DNA of 41,314 nucleotides from Candidatus Campbellbacteria bacterium (lineage in GTDB: Bacteria; Patescibacteriota; Minisyncoccia; Phycocordibacterales; JAXHMZ01): positions 1-41,314 of the forward strand of contig JAXHMZ010000004.1 of the NCBI GenBank assembly GCA_034521025.1. Reading direction: 5' to 3'. The notes under the pieces were generated by a model. It worked only from the letters and a program-made list of their open reading frames with translations. It made no database searches and was not told the origin of the DNA. A program made the position numbers and the translations under genes. This document shows positions 40,119 to 41,314 of this stretch, one piece after another. Positions within the stretch are counted from its first letter, which is position 1. The number at the start of each line of letters is the position of its first letter.

Positions 40119-41314
40119 ATGGCCAGAAATCTTATCCTAGGCAACAATTCTATGCTTGTTTCACTTGATTCTTGCGGTCAAGTGAGTGACTTGTATTTTC
40201 CTTACGTTGGACTAGAAAATCACATAGCTCATGACAGCGTGCATCGTATCGGTGTATATGTTGATGATGAGATGTCTTGGCTGAGCGAGGACGAGTGGGA
40301 AATTTCCATTACTTGCGCTAAAGACGCATTGCTTGGACAAGTAAGGGCGGTAAATAATAAAGCTGGAGTAAAAGTATCCTTTGGCGATGTGGTATATAAC
40401 GAGAAAAACATTTTTATTCGCAACGTGGAGGTGGAAAATCTGAGTGAGCGTGATAGGGAAATCAAATTATATTTTTGCCAAGAGTTTCAGCTTGCTGAAT
40501 CCGATCGCGCCGATACTGCTTATTTTGACCCTTACAGCAGGGGATTGGTTCATTACAAAGGGCAGCGCGTGGTCTTAATAAATGCTTTCACGACAGAAGG
40601 CCAGTTTCATGAGTATACAGTGGGTGAATTCAATACTTACGGTAAGCAGGGTAGTTTTAAGGACGCCGAAGACGGAATGTTAGCGCTAAATAATGTAGAG
40701 CATGGCAACACCGACTCTGTAGTGGCGCTTTCTTTCAATATAGAGTCTGGTAAAAGGGCCAGTGGTTACTATTGGTTGTGTGTTGCCGAGTCATTTTCTG
40801 AAGCACATAAATTAAACCAGTATGTACTCGAAAAAAATCCACAATACATGACAAGAACAACCAAGGACTACTGGCGCGCGTGGGTAAATCGTTATGACTA
40901 TAACTTTTATGACCTCTCAGAGGAGGCGGCTGAACTATTTAAAAAATCCCTTCTTTTTATGCGAGCCGCTGTTGACGACGAAGGCTCTATCTTAGCTTCA
41001 GCGGACGCCAGTATGCTTCAGAGGGGAAAGGATACTTATAGCTACACGTGGATGCGTGATGGAGCATTTATCAGCTTAGCTCTCGATAGATCAGGTTATT
41101 ATTATACTTCCAAGCGATTTTTTGAATTCAGTGCGGAAGTTATGTCCGAAGAAGGATACCTAATGCACAGATTTGCGCCTGATCGTACACTCGGTAGTTC
41201 TTGGCATCCCAGAGTACAGAACGGAAAGCCGGCTTTACCTATTCAAGAAGACGAAACGGCTCTGGCTCTTATTTCATTGTTGAGACACTACGAATTTTCT
41301 CAAGACCTGGAATT
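40119..41314 (+). CDS. GH15 glucoamylase-like protein (partial, runs off window end)
   Basis: An open frame from ATG 40119 (MARNLILGNNSMLVSLDSCG) to the window edge, 398 codons, with no stop. The N-terminal beta-sandwich domain (VSDLYFPYVGLENH, VEVENLSERDREIKLYF) is followed by the (alpha/alpha)6 barrel: SYTWMRDGAFISLALDRSGY, RFAPDRTLGSSWHPRVQNG and the catalytic-acid motif LPIQEDETALALISLL. This matches bacterial and archaeal glucoamylase or glucodextranase-type GH15, which releases glucose from alpha-glucans. No signal peptide, so it is likely intracellular and mobilises the operon's storage polymer. About 250 more residues are expected beyond the window. Confidence 0.88.
   Translation, partial: MARNLILGNNSMLVSLDSCGQVSDLYFPYVGLENHIAHDSVHRIGVYVDDEMSWLSEDEWEISITCAKDALLGQVRAVNNKAGVKVSFGDVVYNEKNIFIRNVEVENLSERDREIKLYFCQEFQLAESDRADTAYFDPYSRGLVHYKGQRVVLINAFTTEGQFHEYTVGEFNTYGKQGSFKDAEDGMLALNNVEHGNTDSVVALSFNIESGKRASGYYWLCVAESFSEAHKLNQYVLEKNPQYMTRTTKDYWRAWVNRYDYNFYDLSEEAAELFKKSLLFMRAAVDDEGSILASADASMLQRGKDTYSYTWMRDGAFISLALDRSGYYYTSKRFFEFSAEVMSEEGYLMHRFAPDRTLGSSWHPRVQNGKPALPIQEDETALALISLLRHYEFSQDLE

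Overview
The window looks like a bacterial chromosome segment from a streamlined lineage, most likely Candidate Phyla Radiation (Patescibacteria, Parcubacteria/Paceibacteria-like). This rests on gene content recalled from that group: a secreted protein with an RSDGTYV motif, a zinc-ribbon/LMW-phosphatase fusion, DUF378, DUF5752, and a GT4-GH57-DUF5752-GH15 polysaccharide cluster. It also rests on compact spacing and very short or absent mRNA leaders. TGA, TAG and TAA all act as stops, so the standard code 11 applies. No rRNA, tRNA or CRISPR array was seen.

Region 1 (1-8.9 kb) is a damaged accessory block. It holds a frameshifted zinc-ribbon/LMW-phosphatase gene, a broken Tyr/Asp-rich secreted protein gene, and a type I restriction-modification island in the order hsdM, unknown partner, hsdS, AAA ATPase with a HEPN-like tail, hsdR. 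Every gene here is broken, mostly by single-base indels, although the catalytic motifs remain readable. The block is either freshly decayed or poorly sequenced.

Region 2 (8.9-11.8 kb) is a cassette flanked by two 69-bp direct repeats, each a terminator plus promoter unit. It contains a DUF2779 protein (PD-(D/E)XK plus DEDD exonuclease), a HicBA toxin-antitoxin pair and a short gene interrupted by an amber codon. The right-hand repeat is the promoter of yvcK.

Region 3 (11.8-18.6 kb) is a stress and redox section: yvcK, a pyrimidine-dimer glycosylase, DUF378, a cupin, a Crp/Fnr-type regulator with its own palindrome, a thioredoxin/CcdA fusion and a CPH-type copper P-type ATPase. The regulator is bracketed by a full and a partial copy of the 3' end of the CcdA gene.

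Region 4 (18.6-31.2 kb) holds envelope and transport genes: a 22-residue-repeat helical protein, a secreted acidic calcium-type-repeat protein, a CPA2 antiporter, a divergent sucrose-phosphatase/GH100-like invertase operon, an HD protein, a bactofilin-like membrane protein, a Ca2+/cation antiporter and a MacAB-type efflux operon.

Region 5 (31.4-41.3 kb) carries a DEAD-box helicase, DedA, an ABC-F ATPase, a pilin-like protein, small membrane proteins and a storage-polysaccharide operon (GT4 synthase, GH57, DUF5752, GH15) that runs off the window end.

A recurrent feature is a TATAAT-like hexamer ending 6-8 nt before the ATG, with no Shine-Dalgarno, which predicts leaderless transcripts and fixes several starts. 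The regulator at 14340 and the gene at 18964 keep clear Shine-Dalgarno sequences instead.
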